54,540 bases of DNA from NCBI GenBank assembly GCA_021799275.1, contig JAJZAT010000024.1:1-54540 (forward strand). The letters run 5' to 3'. Shown here piece by piece: positions 16,215 to 25,336 of this stretch. Under the pieces are notes generated by a model, which made no database searches, was not told where the DNA came from, and saw nothing but the letters and a program-made list of their open reading frames with translations. The translations under genes were made by a program, and so were the position numbers. Numbering within the stretch: position 1 is the first letter of the stretch; every line of letters starts with the position of its first letter. The DNA is from Bacillota bacterium (GTDB lineage Bacteria; Bacillota; Sulfobacillia; JAJZYS01; JAJYTV01).

Positions 16215-16982
16215 ATGTACCACCACGACAAGGCCCTCATCGTCCCTGTGCGGGTTGACGCCCCGAACGCCGGCTACGCCGCGGTGCTTCTCGAGCAGTT
16301 CGGCGGCGCGAACGGCGAGCTGACGGCGGGCCTGCAGTACTTCACGCAGAGCTTTGGCGCACTCGACGACACGACGCGGGATCTCCTGCTCGACATCAGC
16401 ACCGAGGAGTTCAGCCACCTCGAGGTCGTCGGCACCCTGATCAGCCAGCTCCTCGCGCCGATCCACGCCGGCACCACCGACGGCACCGCCGACCCCGTCA
16501 TGCAGCGCGAGGCCGACGGGCTGCGCGGCGCCAACTCGACCGTCCAGAAGGCCCTCATCTTTGGCGGCGGCGGGCCGATGCCGGTCGACTCCTCCGGTTC
16601 GCCGTTCACGGGCAACTTCATCAACTCGACCGGCGACGCCGTCGCCAACCTCGCTTCGGACATCGCCGCGGAACTCAGGGCCAAGCGCGTCTACGAGATG
16701 CTGTTCCGCGAGATCACCGACCACGGAGCGCGGGAGGCCATCGGCTTCCTGCTCGAGCGCGAGGAGGCGCACGCCGGCTTCTTCAAAGAGGCCATGGAAC
16801 GGACGCAGGACGTGGGCGTGATGCGCGACTACCTGGACCGTCCATTCTCCCGCCGCTACCCGGACCTGCAGGAACCGAGCAGCCAGAACGCGGAGCGCTT
16901 CGAGACATCCAGGGGCTTCCCGCCCATCACGCGGCCCCTGACCCAGGACGAGGTGCAGGTGAACCTGGCCCGCCTGCACTGA
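16215..16982 (+). CDS. Manganese (non-haem) catalase
   Basis: A 255-aa dinuclear manganese catalase that disproportionates hydrogen peroxide. The four-helix bundle ligands are visible: a Glu in GANGELTAGLQYFTQSFG (about residue 35), EEFSHLEVV (Glu and His near 66-69), and a second ferritin-like half with ELRAKRVYEMLF and LEREEAHAGFFKEAM. The C-terminal tail resembles the YjqC/KatN group. The related CotJC is a spore-coat catalase. AAGGAGG (16202-16208) is 6 nt before the ATG. It is the only plus-strand gene for many kb around, a single-gene unit between rimP and polC, facing polC across a stem-loop. Confidence 0.95.
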   Translation: MYHHDKALIVPVRVDAPNAGYAAVLLEQFGGANGELTAGLQYFTQSFGALDDTTRDLLLDISTEEFSHLEVVGTLISQLLAPIHAGTTDGTADPVMQREADGLRGANSTVQKALIFGGGGPMPVDSSGSPFTGNFINSTGDAVANLASDIAAELRAKRVYEMLFREITDHGAREAIGFLLEREEAHAGFFKEAMERTQDVGVMRDYLDRPFSRRYPDLQEPSSQNAERFETSRGFPPITRPLTQDEVQVNLARLH

Positions 16983-16990
16983 GCCGCGCA

Positions 16991-17017
16991 GGGCGGCCGG
17001 CGTTGTGCCGGCCGCCC
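16991..17017. terminator. Stem-loop between convergent Mn-catalase and polC
   Basis: An 11-bp perfect G+C stem (16991-17001 with 17007-17017) and a 5-nt loop lie 8 nt after the catalase stop and just past the polC stop. Neither side has a T-tract, so it may act as a bidirectional stop aided by stem stability. Confidence 0.5.
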
Positions 17018-17022
17018 CGCTG

Positions 17023-20000
17023 TCAGAACAAGGTCATCTGGTCGGTCGCGGGCAGGCCGCCGAGCGCCCCCAGCGACTGCAGGGTCTCGACCACGGGCCG
17101 CGGCACCCTGCCCCGCTCCCGCAGGTCCGCCAAGGATGTGAACGGTCGCTCGGCGCGCGCCTCGGCAAGCTGGTGCGCACCGTTCGGCCCCAGGCCGGCC
17201 AAGGCCACGAGCGGCGGGCGGATGAGCTTGTCGCCGATCGGCAGGAAGAGCCTTTCATCGGACTCCGTGAGGTCCAGCGGCGCGAATCGGATGCCTCGGA
17301 GGCGCATCTCCCGCACCACCTCGAGGATGGTCGCGACGCTGCGCTCGCGCGCCGTCGCCCCGCGGTTCTGCTCGATCTCCTGGCGCCTGCGCTGAAGCTC
17401 CTCCGGGTCGAGCCCGGCAAGGCTCGTGTCGAACTCCCCGGCGCGCACGCTCAGGTAGGTGGCGTAATAGGCCTCCGGGTGATGGACCTTGAAGTAGGCG
17501 ATGCGCACGGCCATCATCACGTAGGCCGCGGCGTGGGCCTTCGGGAACATGTAGCCGATCTTCTGGCACGAGCCGATGTACCAGTCCGGAACGTGGTGGG
17601 CGCGCATCTCGGACTCCTGATCCGGGGTGAGGCCCTTGCCCTTGCGCACGCGCTCCGTAATCTGGAAGGCGTGGCTGGGCGGCAGGCCCCAGGCGATCAG
17701 GTTCAGCAGGATGTCCTCGCGCGTGGCGATCACCTCGCGCAGTGTGACCGTGCCTTGGCGGATCAGCTCGTCGGCGTTATGCGTCCAGACGTCGGTGCCG
17801 TGCGAAAGGCCCGAGATGCGGACGAGGTCCGCGAACGACGAGGGTTTTGTCGTCTCGAGCATCTGGCGGACGAAGCGCGTGCCGAACTCGGGCAGGCCGT
17901 ACGAGCCGACACTGGTACCGAGCACCTCCGGCGTCAGCCCGAGCGCCTCGCAGCTCGAGAAGAGCGAGATGGCTTCCGGATCGTCGCAGGGCACCTCGCG
18001 CGCCGGGATCCCCGTGAAGCGCTCGAGCAGGCGCAGCACGGTGGGATCGTCGTGGCCCAAAAGGTCCAGTTTGAGCAGGCGCGACGAGATGGCGTGGTAG
18101 TCGAAGTGGGTCGTGACGATCTCGCTGTGGGGGTCGTCCGCGGGGTGCTGCAAGGGCGTGAAGCGGTGTACGTCGTCCGTCACCGGCACGACCATGACGC
18201 CGCCGGGATGCTGGCCGGTCGTGCGCTTGACACCGGTGATCCCCTGCGCCAGCCGCTCGAGCTCGGGCGCGCGGGCCGCACGGCCCGCCGCCTCGAGGTG
18301 GCCCTTGACGAGGCCGAACGCGGTGCGCTCGGCGATCGTCGCGATCGTGCCCGCCCGATAGACCTGCCCCCCGAGGAGCTCCTCGGTATAGCGGTGGATC
18401 TGCGGCTGGTACTCGCCGGAGAAGTTGAGGTCGATATCGGGCACCTTGTCGCCGTCGAAGCCCATGAACGTTTCAAAGGGAATGTCCTGGCCGTCCCGTG
18501 CCATCTCTACGCCGCAGCGCTCGCAGGGGCGCCTCGGCAGGTCGAAGCCGGACCCGGCCTCCGGCGCGAAGACGACCTCCTTGCAGGTGGGGCAGCGCCA
18601 GTGCGGCGGCAGCGGGTTTACCTCGGTGATCCCGGTCAGGTACGCGACAAACGACGATCCGACGGATCCCCGCGATCCCACGAGATAGCCGTCCTCGAGC
18701 GATCGGCGCGTCAGCAGCTGCGCGATGCGGTAGATGCTCGAGAAGCCGTTGCCGATCACCGCCTTGAGCTCGCGCTCCAGGCGCTGGGCGATGAGCTCGG
18801 GCAACGGCTCACCGTAGAGCTCCCGGACACGCTCGCGCGCCTCCCGCTCCACCGCCTGCGCCGCCTCCGGGAGCTCGGGCGCGGAGAGCTCGTCCGGCAC
18901 CGGCTGGACATCCCCGACGAGGTCGCGGATGCGCTCAGGATTGCGCAGGCAGATCTCCTCGGCCGCCTCCGCGCCGAGCCAGGCGAAGTCCTGGAGCATC
19001 TCGCCCGCCGTGCGCAGGTGGACGTCGCGATCGGCGTCCCCCGGTGTCTCGCGCCCGGTGCCGCGCAGGACGATCGCCCGGAGCTCGCGCTCGTCCGGGT
19101 CGATGTAGTGGGCATCTCCCACCGCCACCACCGGCCGCCCGGTGCGCCGCCCGAGCTCGACCACCGCCTGCACGGCCGCCTTGGCCTGCTCGAGGCTCGT
19201 GAGGTAGCCTTCGGCCCGGGCGGACGCCAGCAGCACCTCCGGCGGCAGCACCTCGAGATAGTCGCAGGCCCCAGCCAGGGCCAAGATTTCGCGCTCGTCC
19301 GCACCCCGCAGCCAGGTCCGCATGAGGGACCCCTGCAGGCAGCCCGCGGCACCGACCAGCACCTCGCCCCGCAGGGCCCGCACCTCGGATTCGTAAAGAC
19401 GCGGCACGCGGTGGAACTGCTCGAGATGGGCGCGGCTGACCGCCCGGTAGAGCTCGCGGAGTCCCGTCTGGGACTTCACGAGGAGCATCACGTGCTGCGG
19501 ACGCCGATGCTGCAGCGGGATGCGCAAGCCGAGTTCGTCGAGCGCCCCGAGGGTCTTCGTGCCTGCCTTCGCCGCCATCTCCAGAAGGCGCACGGCGACG
19601 CGTCCGGCCACTTCCGCGTCGGAGCTGGCGCGGTGATGCGTGAATTCGCCGATCTCGAAGCGCTTGGCGAGATCGGGCAGGCGGTGGCTGCGCAGTTCGG
19701 GGCAGAGGGCACGGCCGAGCTCGAGTGTGTCCACCACCGGCCACGCGACCCGATGACCGAGGCGTGAAAACGCCGTGCGCAGATAGCCCTCGTCGAACGA
19801 TGCGTTGTGCGCGACGACCGGAAGGTCCCCGATGAAGGCCAGGATCTCGCCGGCCACCTCACCTAGAGGAGGCGCGTCCTTGAGGCTCATGGGATCAATG
19901 CCCGTGAGTTCCTGGGTGCGCTGCGACACCTCGCCCTGCGGCCGCACCAGGGTTTCGTACTCGTCGATCTTCCGCCCGCCGGAGAACCGCACGAGCCCGA

Positions 20001-20994
20001 CCTCGATCACCTCGCCGGACTGCGGCGAGAGCGATGTGGTCTCGATGTCCAGCGCGACGAAGTCGCTGGTGACGCTCTCACTGCCCGCCCGCATCGTGAT
20101 GGGCGGGCGATCCTGCACCACGAAGGCTTCGAGGCCGTAGATCACCTTGATGCCGTGCTTTCTCGCAATCTCCTGCGCCTCCGGAAAGGCCTGCAGCACG
20201 CCGTGGTCCGTCACGGCGAAGGCCGAGATCCTCAGGCGCTCGGCGGCCTCGGCCATGCGGGCGAGGTCGATGAGTCCGTCCATCTGCGACATGCGCGTGT
20301 GCAGGTGCAGCTCGACGCGGTCGCAGTCGAGGGTCGCCCGGCGCTGTTCGCGGTGCAGGAGGTAGGCGTCGCGCGCCCAGAGGATCGGCTCACCCTGCCG
20401 CTCGTCCGAGCCGATCTGCCCGCGCACCCGGAGCCAGTCGCCCTGAGAGGGCTCCTTGAGCAGGCGCTGACGATCGTCCACCAGGAACTTGACCACAAGC
20501 CCGTCGTCATGGTCCGACAGGCCGAGCGTGACGATCTGGCCGCCGCCGCGCCGGGCACGGGTGTCGACCGACACAACCTCGCCCTCGGCGATCACGCGGC
20601 TTGTATCGAGCGAGATCTCGCGCAGGGGCGTCGTCCTGCCGTGGAACGCCCGGCCGAAGACGAGCCGCTCGCGCGGTTTGGCGGCACTGAGAGGAGCCGG
20701 GGCAGGCGCCTCGGGCTTCGCGATCTCCCCTTCGGCACCAGCGGCGAACTCGATTACGTACCTCTGACCCGTGGCCTGCAGGAGCGCCTCCTGCAAGGTG
20801 CCCTCAAGGCCCTGCAGCAAACCGAGGCCAAGGCCAAGGCCGCTCTGCGGCACCTCCACCAGGACCCGGTCTCCCTGGACCCGGACGCCCGCCGCGAGCA
20901 GCCAGCCGCGCACCACGACCGGCGCGGATTCGAGCACAACGCGACGCCAAGCCGCGTCGAACGGATCGCGCAGCCTTGCCTCGTCGCTATCCAA
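17023..20994 (-). CDS. polC: DNA polymerase III alpha subunit, PolC type
   Basis: The Gram-positive replicative polymerase with built-in proofreading. The 1323-aa protein (a little shorter than the roughly 1440 of Bacillus) has an OB domain at about 120-220 and a PHP domain beginning VELHLHTRMSQMDGLID. A DnaQ-type exonuclease is inserted in the PHP: exo I FVALDIETTSL, exo II VVAHNASFDEGYL and exo III HHRASSDAE. The pol3 core has a Cys4 zinc site (CPTC ... CERC) and the catalytic PDIDLNFSGEYQ. Next come the LDLLGHDDPT fingers motif, the KAHAAAYVMMAV segment and a helix-hairpin-helix near the C-terminus (LVALAGLGPNGAHQLAEAR). The start is TTG (20992-20994) with GGGGGGT 9 nt upstream. The gene follows the glycosyltransferase gene's stop region closely but reads separately. 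Confidence 0.97.
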   Translation of the reverse strand: MDSDEARLRDPFDAAWRRVVLESAPVVVRGWLLAAGVRVQGDRVLVEVPQSGLGLGLGLLQGLEGTLQEALLQATGQRYVIEFAAGAEGEIAKPEAPAPAPLSAAKPRERLVFGRAFHGRTTPLREISLDTSRVIAEGEVVSVDTRARRGGGQIVTLGLSDHDDGLVVKFLVDDRQRLLKEPSQGDWLRVRGQIGSDERQGEPILWARDAYLLHREQRRATLDCDRVELHLHTRMSQMDGLIDLARMAEAAERLRISAFAVTDHGVLQAFPEAQEIARKHGIKVIYGLEAFVVQDRPPITMRAGSESVTSDFVALDIETTSLSPQSGEVIEVGLVRFSGGRKIDEYETLVRPQGEVSQRTQELTGIDPMSLKDAPPLGEVAGEILAFIGDLPVVAHNASFDEGYLRTAFSRLGHRVAWPVVDTLELGRALCPELRSHRLPDLAKRFEIGEFTHHRASSDAEVAGRVAVRLLEMAAKAGTKTLGALDELGLRIPLQHRRPQHVMLLVKSQTGLRELYRAVSRAHLEQFHRVPRLYESEVRALRGEVLVGAAGCLQGSLMRTWLRGADEREILALAGACDYLEVLPPEVLLASARAEGYLTSLEQAKAAVQAVVELGRRTGRPVVAVGDAHYIDPDERELRAIVLRGTGRETPGDADRDVHLRTAGEMLQDFAWLGAEAAEEICLRNPERIRDLVGDVQPVPDELSAPELPEAAQAVEREARERVRELYGEPLPELIAQRLERELKAVIGNGFSSIYRIAQLLTRRSLEDGYLVGSRGSVGSSFVAYLTGITEVNPLPPHWRCPTCKEVVFAPEAGSGFDLPRRPCERCGVEMARDGQDIPFETFMGFDGDKVPDIDLNFSGEYQPQIHRYTEELLGGQVYRAGTIATIAERTAFGLVKGHLEAAGRAARAPELERLAQGITGVKRTTGQHPGGVMVVPVTDDVHRFTPLQHPADDPHSEIVTTHFDYHAISSRLLKLDLLGHDDPTVLRLLERFTGIPAREVPCDDPEAISLFSSCEALGLTPEVLGTSVGSYGLPEFGTRFVRQMLETTKPSSFADLVRISGLSHGTDVWTHNADELIRQGTVTLREVIATREDILLNLIAWGLPPSHAFQITERVRKGKGLTPDQESEMRAHHVPDWYIGSCQKIGYMFPKAHAAAYVMMAVRIAYFKVHHPEAYYATYLSVRAGEFDTSLAGLDPEELQRRRQEIEQNRGATARERSVATILEVVREMRLRGIRFAPLDLTESDERLFLPIGDKLIRPPLVALAGLGPNGAHQLAEARAERPFTSLADLRERGRVPRPVVETLQSLGALGGLPATDQMTLF

Positions 20995-21019
20995 GAGCGG
21001 ATACCCCCCGGTTTTCTCG

Positions 21020-21703
21020 CTAGCGCACCCTGTCCTTCGTCTCCTTGCCTTCCCGCGGCAGGAGCTTTGCGATCTCCCAGTACATCTTCATGCGCGAAGC
21101 GAAGCCCTTGACGAGGCCGCGCTTCTCTTCCTTCATGCGGTGGGTGAGATCCTCCAGCACAACCTCCGCCACATTGGCGTGGTGGCGGCGCATATAGCGC
21201 GTCAAGGCCACCTCGACGCCGTAGCCGGAGTCCGACATGTCGTCGATGTCGTCGAGCACCGTGCGCCGCATGGCGCGCTGCCCCGAGAGGAACGGCGCGA
21301 TCTGCTGCGCGAAGTCGGTAGCGCCGCGACCGCCCTCGAACACCCCGACCGTCATCTGCACCTCGCCCTCGAGCACCGGACCGAGCATGCGCTCGACGTG
21401 CTCGGGGCGCAGGCCGATGAGATCCGCGTCGAGGAACAGCACGACGTCGGCAGCCGTCAGGCTGAGCCCGGTCTGCATCGCCGCGCCCTTGCCCATGTTC
21501 TCGGGCAGTTCGACGACGCGGGCCCCCGCCTTGCGCGCGAGGTCCGCCGTATGGTCCGACGAGCCGTCGGACACTACGATCACCTCGTCGACCAGCGGAT
21601 GGTCCACCAGGACCGAGACGACAGACGAGACGGTCTCTTCCTCGTCGTAGGCAGGAACGATCACGACTACAACCGGCTTTGCCAACCTCTCCACAGGCTC
21701 CAT
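21020..21703 (-). CDS. GT2-family glycosyltransferase
   Basis: A 227-aa GT-A-fold glycosyltransferase: VVVIVPAYDEEETVSSVVSV, then IVVSDGSSDHTADLARKAGA, ENMGKGAAMQTGL and the DxD-type FLDADLIGLRPEHVERM. It resembles short DPM1-like or glucosyl-3-phosphoglycerate synthase-like enzymes. There are no membrane helices, so it acts in the cytosol or at the membrane face. Donor and acceptor cannot be told from sequence. ATG at 21701-21703 has AGGATCAGG upstream and lies 11 nt past proS, before polC. I chose it because the longer frame (to 21847) lies inside proS. Confidence 0.87.
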   Translation of the reverse strand: MEPVERLAKPVVVVIVPAYDEEETVSSVVSVLVDHPLVDEVIVVSDGSSDHTADLARKAGARVVELPENMGKGAAMQTGLSLTAADVVLFLDADLIGLRPEHVERMLGPVLEGEVQMTVGVFEGGRGATDFAQQIAPFLSGQRAMRRTVLDDIDDMSDSGYGVEVALTRYMRRHHANVAEVVLEDLTHRMKEEKRGLVKGFASRMKMYWEIAKLLPREGKETKDRVR

Positions 21704-21714
21704 CCTGATCCTAC

Positions 21715-23166
21715 CTAGTACGCGCGGGCCCAGAGGACGTAGTGCTTGGCGTCTTGGCCGCAGGCGGCGCACTTGTCCACCGGCTGCTGCTGAAAGGGGA
21801 TATTGCGGATTGTCGCCCCGGTCTCCTGCCGCACGTGCTCCTCGCACGCCGCTTCACCGCACCAGCCACCAGCGGCGAAGCCCCGACGCGCGGATGTGAC
21901 CGCCTCGATCTCCCCGAGCGAGTGCACCTCGGTGGTGCTCTCCTCGACGCGCTGGCGCGAGCGCCGCAGCAGGTTGTCCTGGATCTCCCCGAGCAGGGCC
22001 CGCACCTGGACGTCAAGCCCCTCCTGCGAGGTCGCGAGCTTGTCGCCGGTATCGCGGCGCACGAGAACGCACTGGTGCTCGCGCAGATCGCGCGGCCCGA
22101 TCTCGAGACGCAGCGGGACGCCACGCAACTCCCAGGCGTTGAACTTCCAGCCGGGGGTGTACTCGTCGCGGTCGTCGAGGTGGACTCTCGCCACCTCGCC
22201 GAGCTGCTCCTTCAATTGGCGCGCGCGTGTGCGCACCGCCTCCCCCTCGGCGCCCTGACCGATCGGCACGATGACCACCTGGATCGGGGCCATCTTCGGT
22301 GGCAGCACGAGGCCCCTGGCGTCGCCGTGCACCATGATCAGCGCACCGAGCGCGCGCCAGGAGAGTCCCCAGGACGTCGTCCAGGCTTCCTGCAGCTGGC
22401 CGGCCTGGTCCAGGTAGCGGATCTCGTAGGCGTGGGCGAAGTTCTGGCCGAGGTTGTGCGACGTGGCCGCCTGGAGCGCCCTGCCATCCCCCATGAGCGC
22501 CTCGACGGAGTAGGTGCGCAAGGCGCCCGGAAATTTCTCCGATTCGGTCTTCTGGCCCGGGATGACCCAGATGGCCATCTCGTTCTCGTAGAAGTCGCGG
22601 TAGACCTCGAGCATGCGCAGGGACTCCTCCTGCGCCTCCTCGGCCGTGGCGTGGGCCGTGTGCCCCTCCTGCCAGAGGAACTCCGCGGTGCGCAGGAAGG
22701 GGCGGGTGGCCTTCTCCCAGCGCACGACGCTGCACCACTGGTTGATCAGGATGGGCAGGTCGCGGTACGACTGGACCCAGCGCGAGTACATCGGCCCGAT
22801 GATGGCCTCCGAGGTCGGCCGGATGGCGAGCCGCTCCTGCAGGATCTCGTCTCCGCCCATCGTCACCCAGAGCACCTCGGGGGTGAACCCCTCCACGTGC
22901 TGCTGCTCGCGCAAGAGGAAGCTCTCGGGGATCAGCAGCGGAAAGTAGGCGTTCTGGTGCCCCGTGGCCTTGAACCTGCGGTCGAGGGCCTCCTGGGTCC
23001 GCTCCCAGAGATTGTAGCCATAGGGCCGGAACACGATGCAACCGCGCACCGGCGCATAGTCGACGAGCTCCGCCTTCTGCACGACGTCCACATACCACTG
23101 GGAGAAGTCGACGGCGGGATCAGCGATCTCGCGTACGAACTCCTTGTCCTTACCGCCTTTCGGCAC
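21715..23166 (-). CDS. proS: Prolyl-tRNA synthetase, archaeal/eukaryotic type (ProS type 3)
   Basis: ProRS charges tRNA-Pro. The 483-aa protein is the short type without the bacterial editing insertion. It starts FVREIADPAVDFSQWYVDVV, with class II motif 1 around CIVFRPYGYNLWERTQEALD, motif 2 in FLRTAEFLWQEGHTAHAT and motif 3 in SWGLSWRALGALIMVHGDARG. After the anticodon-binding domain (PIQVVIVPIG) comes the extra C-terminal zinc domain (CGEAACEEHV ... CAACGQ), ending in Tyr as this type does. GTG at 23164-23166 has GAGGAGG upstream and overlaps the ispG stop by 17 nt. Type 3 occurs in several Firmicutes and Thermus, so horizontal origin is old. Confidence 0.95.
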   Translation of the reverse strand: MPKGGKDKEFVREIADPAVDFSQWYVDVVQKAELVDYAPVRGCIVFRPYGYNLWERTQEALDRRFKATGHQNAYFPLLIPESFLLREQQHVEGFTPEVLWVTMGGDEILQERLAIRPTSEAIIGPMYSRWVQSYRDLPILINQWCSVVRWEKATRPFLRTAEFLWQEGHTAHATAEEAQEESLRMLEVYRDFYENEMAIWVIPGQKTESEKFPGALRTYSVEALMGDGRALQAATSHNLGQNFAHAYEIRYLDQAGQLQEAWTTSWGLSWRALGALIMVHGDARGLVLPPKMAPIQVVIVPIGQGAEGEAVRTRARQLKEQLGEVARVHLDDRDEYTPGWKFNAWELRGVPLRLEIGPRDLREHQCVLVRRDTGDKLATSQEGLDVQVRALLGEIQDNLLRRSRQRVEESTTEVHSLGEIEAVTSARRGFAAGGWCGEAACEEHVRQETGATIRNIPFQQQPVDKCAACGQDAKHYVLWARAY

Positions 23167-24241
23167 CAGACTTGGCCTCCTCGTCCAATCTGCGGACTTC
23201 CTCCACCAGCTTGTCGACCATGTCCTCCTGGCTGACCTTGCCGGCGATCTTGCCATCCTTGTACAGGAAGCCGAAGCCGCGACCACCCGCGAGACCCACG
23301 TCCGACTCGCGCGCCTCTCCCGGTCCGTTGACGGCGCAGCCCATCACGGAGATGCGCAGCGGCACCGTGAACCCGGAGACCCGGCTCTCGACCTCCGCGG
23401 CGACCTTCTGCAGGTCGATCTCGCAGCGGCCGCAGGTCGGGCAGGCGTAGACCGTCGGGCCGAAGACGCGCCGGTCGCTGGCGCGCAGGATCTCCCGCGC
23501 AACCTTCACTTCCTCGACCGCGGGTCCCGAGAGCGAGACTCGGATCGTGTCGCCGATCCCCTCGGAGAGCAGGATACCGAGCCCCACCGCGGAGCGGATC
23601 GACCCGGACCAGACGGTGCCGGCCTCCGTGACGCCGAGGTGGAGCGGCACATCCGTCACCTTGGCGAACTGGCGGTACGCCTCGACTGTCAGCCCGACCT
23701 CCGGGGCCTTGAGCGAGACGATGACCTGGTCGAAATTGAGCTCGTCCAGAATGCCGAGGTGCCTCAGGCCGGATTCCACCATCGCCTCGGGCGTAGGATG
23801 GCCGTATTTCTCGATCAGGTCCTTCTCGAGCGACCCGGCGTTGACCCCGATGCGGATCGGCACGCCCCGGCTCTTCGCCTCGCTCACGACCGCCCGCACG
23901 CGCTCCGGGCTGCCGATGTTGCCAGGGTTCAGCCTCAGCTTGTCGACGCCGGACTTTAGAGCGATCAGCGCAAGGCGGTAGTCGAAGTGGATGTCCGCGA
24001 CGATCGGGATAGGGCTCGCCTTCTTGATCTCCGCGAGCGCCTCGGCGGCCTGGCGGTCGAGTACCGCAAGCCGCACCATCTCGCAACCGGCCTGCACCAG
24101 GCGAAAGATCTCGTCGAGGGTCGCCGGTACGTCGCGCGTGTCGGTCTTGGTCATGGTCTGGACGACGATCGGGTTGTCCCCGCCGATCGTCAGGCGGTCA
24201 CCGACCCGCACGACGCGGGTGGGGCGGCGCATCATAGCCAT
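23150..24241 (-). CDS. ispG: (E)-4-hydroxy-3-methylbut-2-enyl-diphosphate synthase
   Basis: IspG (GcpE) reductively converts MEcPP to HMBPP in the MEP isoprenoid pathway, using a 4Fe-4S cluster. The 363-aa product has the TIM-barrel start with VRVGDRLTIGGDNPIVVQTM and the metal/substrate-binding DIHFDYRLALIAL. The C-terminal cluster domain carries Cys ligands in ACPTCGRCEIDLQ and MGCAVNGPGEA. It neighbours dxr, uppS and cdsA, as in many Firmicutes. ATG at 24239-24241 has only a weak SD, and a 6-bp hairpin lies just upstream. Confidence 0.96.
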   Translation of the reverse strand: MAMMRRPTRVVRVGDRLTIGGDNPIVVQTMTKTDTRDVPATLDEIFRLVQAGCEMVRLAVLDRQAAEALAEIKKASPIPIVADIHFDYRLALIALKSGVDKLRLNPGNIGSPERVRAVVSEAKSRGVPIRIGVNAGSLEKDLIEKYGHPTPEAMVESGLRHLGILDELNFDQVIVSLKAPEVGLTVEAYRQFAKVTDVPLHLGVTEAGTVWSGSIRSAVGLGILLSEGIGDTIRVSLSGPAVEEVKVAREILRASDRRVFGPTVYACPTCGRCEIDLQKVAAEVESRVSGFTVPLRISVMGCAVNGPGEARESDVGLAGGRGFGFLYKDGKIAGKVSQEDMVDKLVEEVRRLDEEAKSGAERR

Positions 24242-24250
24242 GGTATATCG

Positions 24251-24270
24251 CGCCCCATAGAGGCGGGGCG
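24251..24270 (-). other. Small stem-loop between rseP and ispG
   Basis: CGCCCC (24251-24256) pairs with GGGGCG (24265-24270) around an 8-nt loop, in the 54-bp gap between rseP and ispG. No T-run follows. It is close to the ispG start and may affect translation or RNA processing; it could also be chance in G+C-rich sequence. Confidence 0.25.
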
Positions 24271-24295
24271 ATGCCTCCCTTCCCAGGGCACGGGC

Positions 24296-25336
24296 TTAGA
24301 GCGTCCCGTGCATATGTACGACATCATGGTACGCCAAAACCACCGCGAGAACGAGTAGCAGCGCAAAGCCGATGGTATTGACGATCGCCTCGCGGCCGGG
24401 GTCGAGGCGCCGGCCGCGGCGCACCCACTCGATGAACAGCAGCAGAAGCTTCTCCCCATCCAGAGGTGGGAAGGGTACGAGGTTGATCACCGCAAGGTTC
24501 GCCGAAAGCAGCGCCGCGAGCTGCAGCACGGACGCGATGCCTTGCGCCTCCGCCTGCTGCACATAACCGTAGATGCCCACGACCCCGGAGATCCCCGGCG
24601 GCGTCCGGCCGTGCAGAAGCGGGCCAAAGACCGCCGTCACCAGGAGCACGCAGGCGCTGATCGCCTGGGAGATGCCCATGCCGAGGCCCGTGAGAAGAGG
24701 CTCGTGGACGACCTGCGTCGCGGCGAGCACACCGATGTGCAGCTGCCCCTGCGCGGTCTTGTCGGGCTCGGGCGTCAGAGTCACCGTGCGGCGGGCCTGG
24801 CCCTCCTGGACGAGGAAGCGGATCGGCTTGCCGTGGGAGTCCGAGACCGCCGTGAGGAGCGCGTTCCAGCTTGCGAGCGGCTTGCCGTTGGCGGCGAGCA
24901 GACGGTCGCCGGGCCGGAGCCCTGCCTTCTGTGCCGGCATGCCCGCCTCAAGCTGCGCGATCCTGGGAGGTCCCGGGACGATCTGCGTGATGCCGACGCC
25001 GGAGAAGAGCACCCAGAAGAGCGCGGCAGCCAGCACGATGTTCATGATCGGACCCGCCGCGATCGTCAAGACGCGCGCCCACATCGGTCTCTGGTTGAAG
25101 CTTTCGGAGGTTTCCGGCTGGTCCGGCTCCATGCCGTAGAGGCGCACGTAACCGCCCAGCAGGAAGAGCCGGAAGGCGTATAGCGTACCGCCGGCCTCGA
25201 AGCCGAAGAGACGCGGGCCGAAGCCCACCGAGAACTCCTCGACCTTGACGCCGGACGCCTTGGCGACGATGAAGTGACCGAACTCGTGGATGACGACGAG
25301 GCCGACCAGGATGACGATGAAAAGCAAGGCTGTCAT
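24296..25336 (-). CDS. rseP: Site-2 metalloprotease RseP (RasP family)
   Basis: An intramembrane zinc protease that cleaves anti-sigma factors and leftover signal peptides. The 346-aa product has HEFGH in the first membrane helix (residues about 18-22), the GPRLFGF-type loop, and a second helix after MWARVLTIAAGPIMNIVLAA. A PDZ domain follows (PAQKAGLRPGDRLLAANGKP) and the third motif is NLVPFPPLDG. ATG at 25334-25336 overlaps the dxr stop (ATGA) with GAGAGGG upstream. The cdsA-permease-dxr-rseP-ispG-proS-polC order is close to the Bacillus one apart from the permease. Confidence 0.96.
   Translation of the reverse strand: MTALLFIVILVGLVVIHEFGHFIVAKASGVKVEEFSVGFGPRLFGFEAGGTLYAFRLFLLGGYVRLYGMEPDQPETSESFNQRPMWARVLTIAAGPIMNIVLAAALFWVLFSGVGITQIVPGPPRIAQLEAGMPAQKAGLRPGDRLLAANGKPLASWNALLTAVSDSHGKPIRFLVQEGQARRTVTLTPEPDKTAQGQLHIGVLAATQVVHEPLLTGLGMGISQAISACVLLVTAVFGPLLHGRTPPGISGVVGIYGYVQQAEAQGIASVLQLAALLSANLAVINLVPFPPLDGEKLLLLFIEWVRRGRRLDPGREAIVNTIGFALLLVLAVVLAYHDVVHMHGTL

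Noticed and set aside
17005-19767. 920-codon plus-strand ORF opposite polC
   Set aside because: Antisense shadow of polC with repetitive R/A/L/H content and no SD or motif.
24251-24270. Riboswitch or terminator before ispG
   Set aside because: Only a 6-bp stem with no T-tract and no known aptamer motif; listed as a small stem-loop only.
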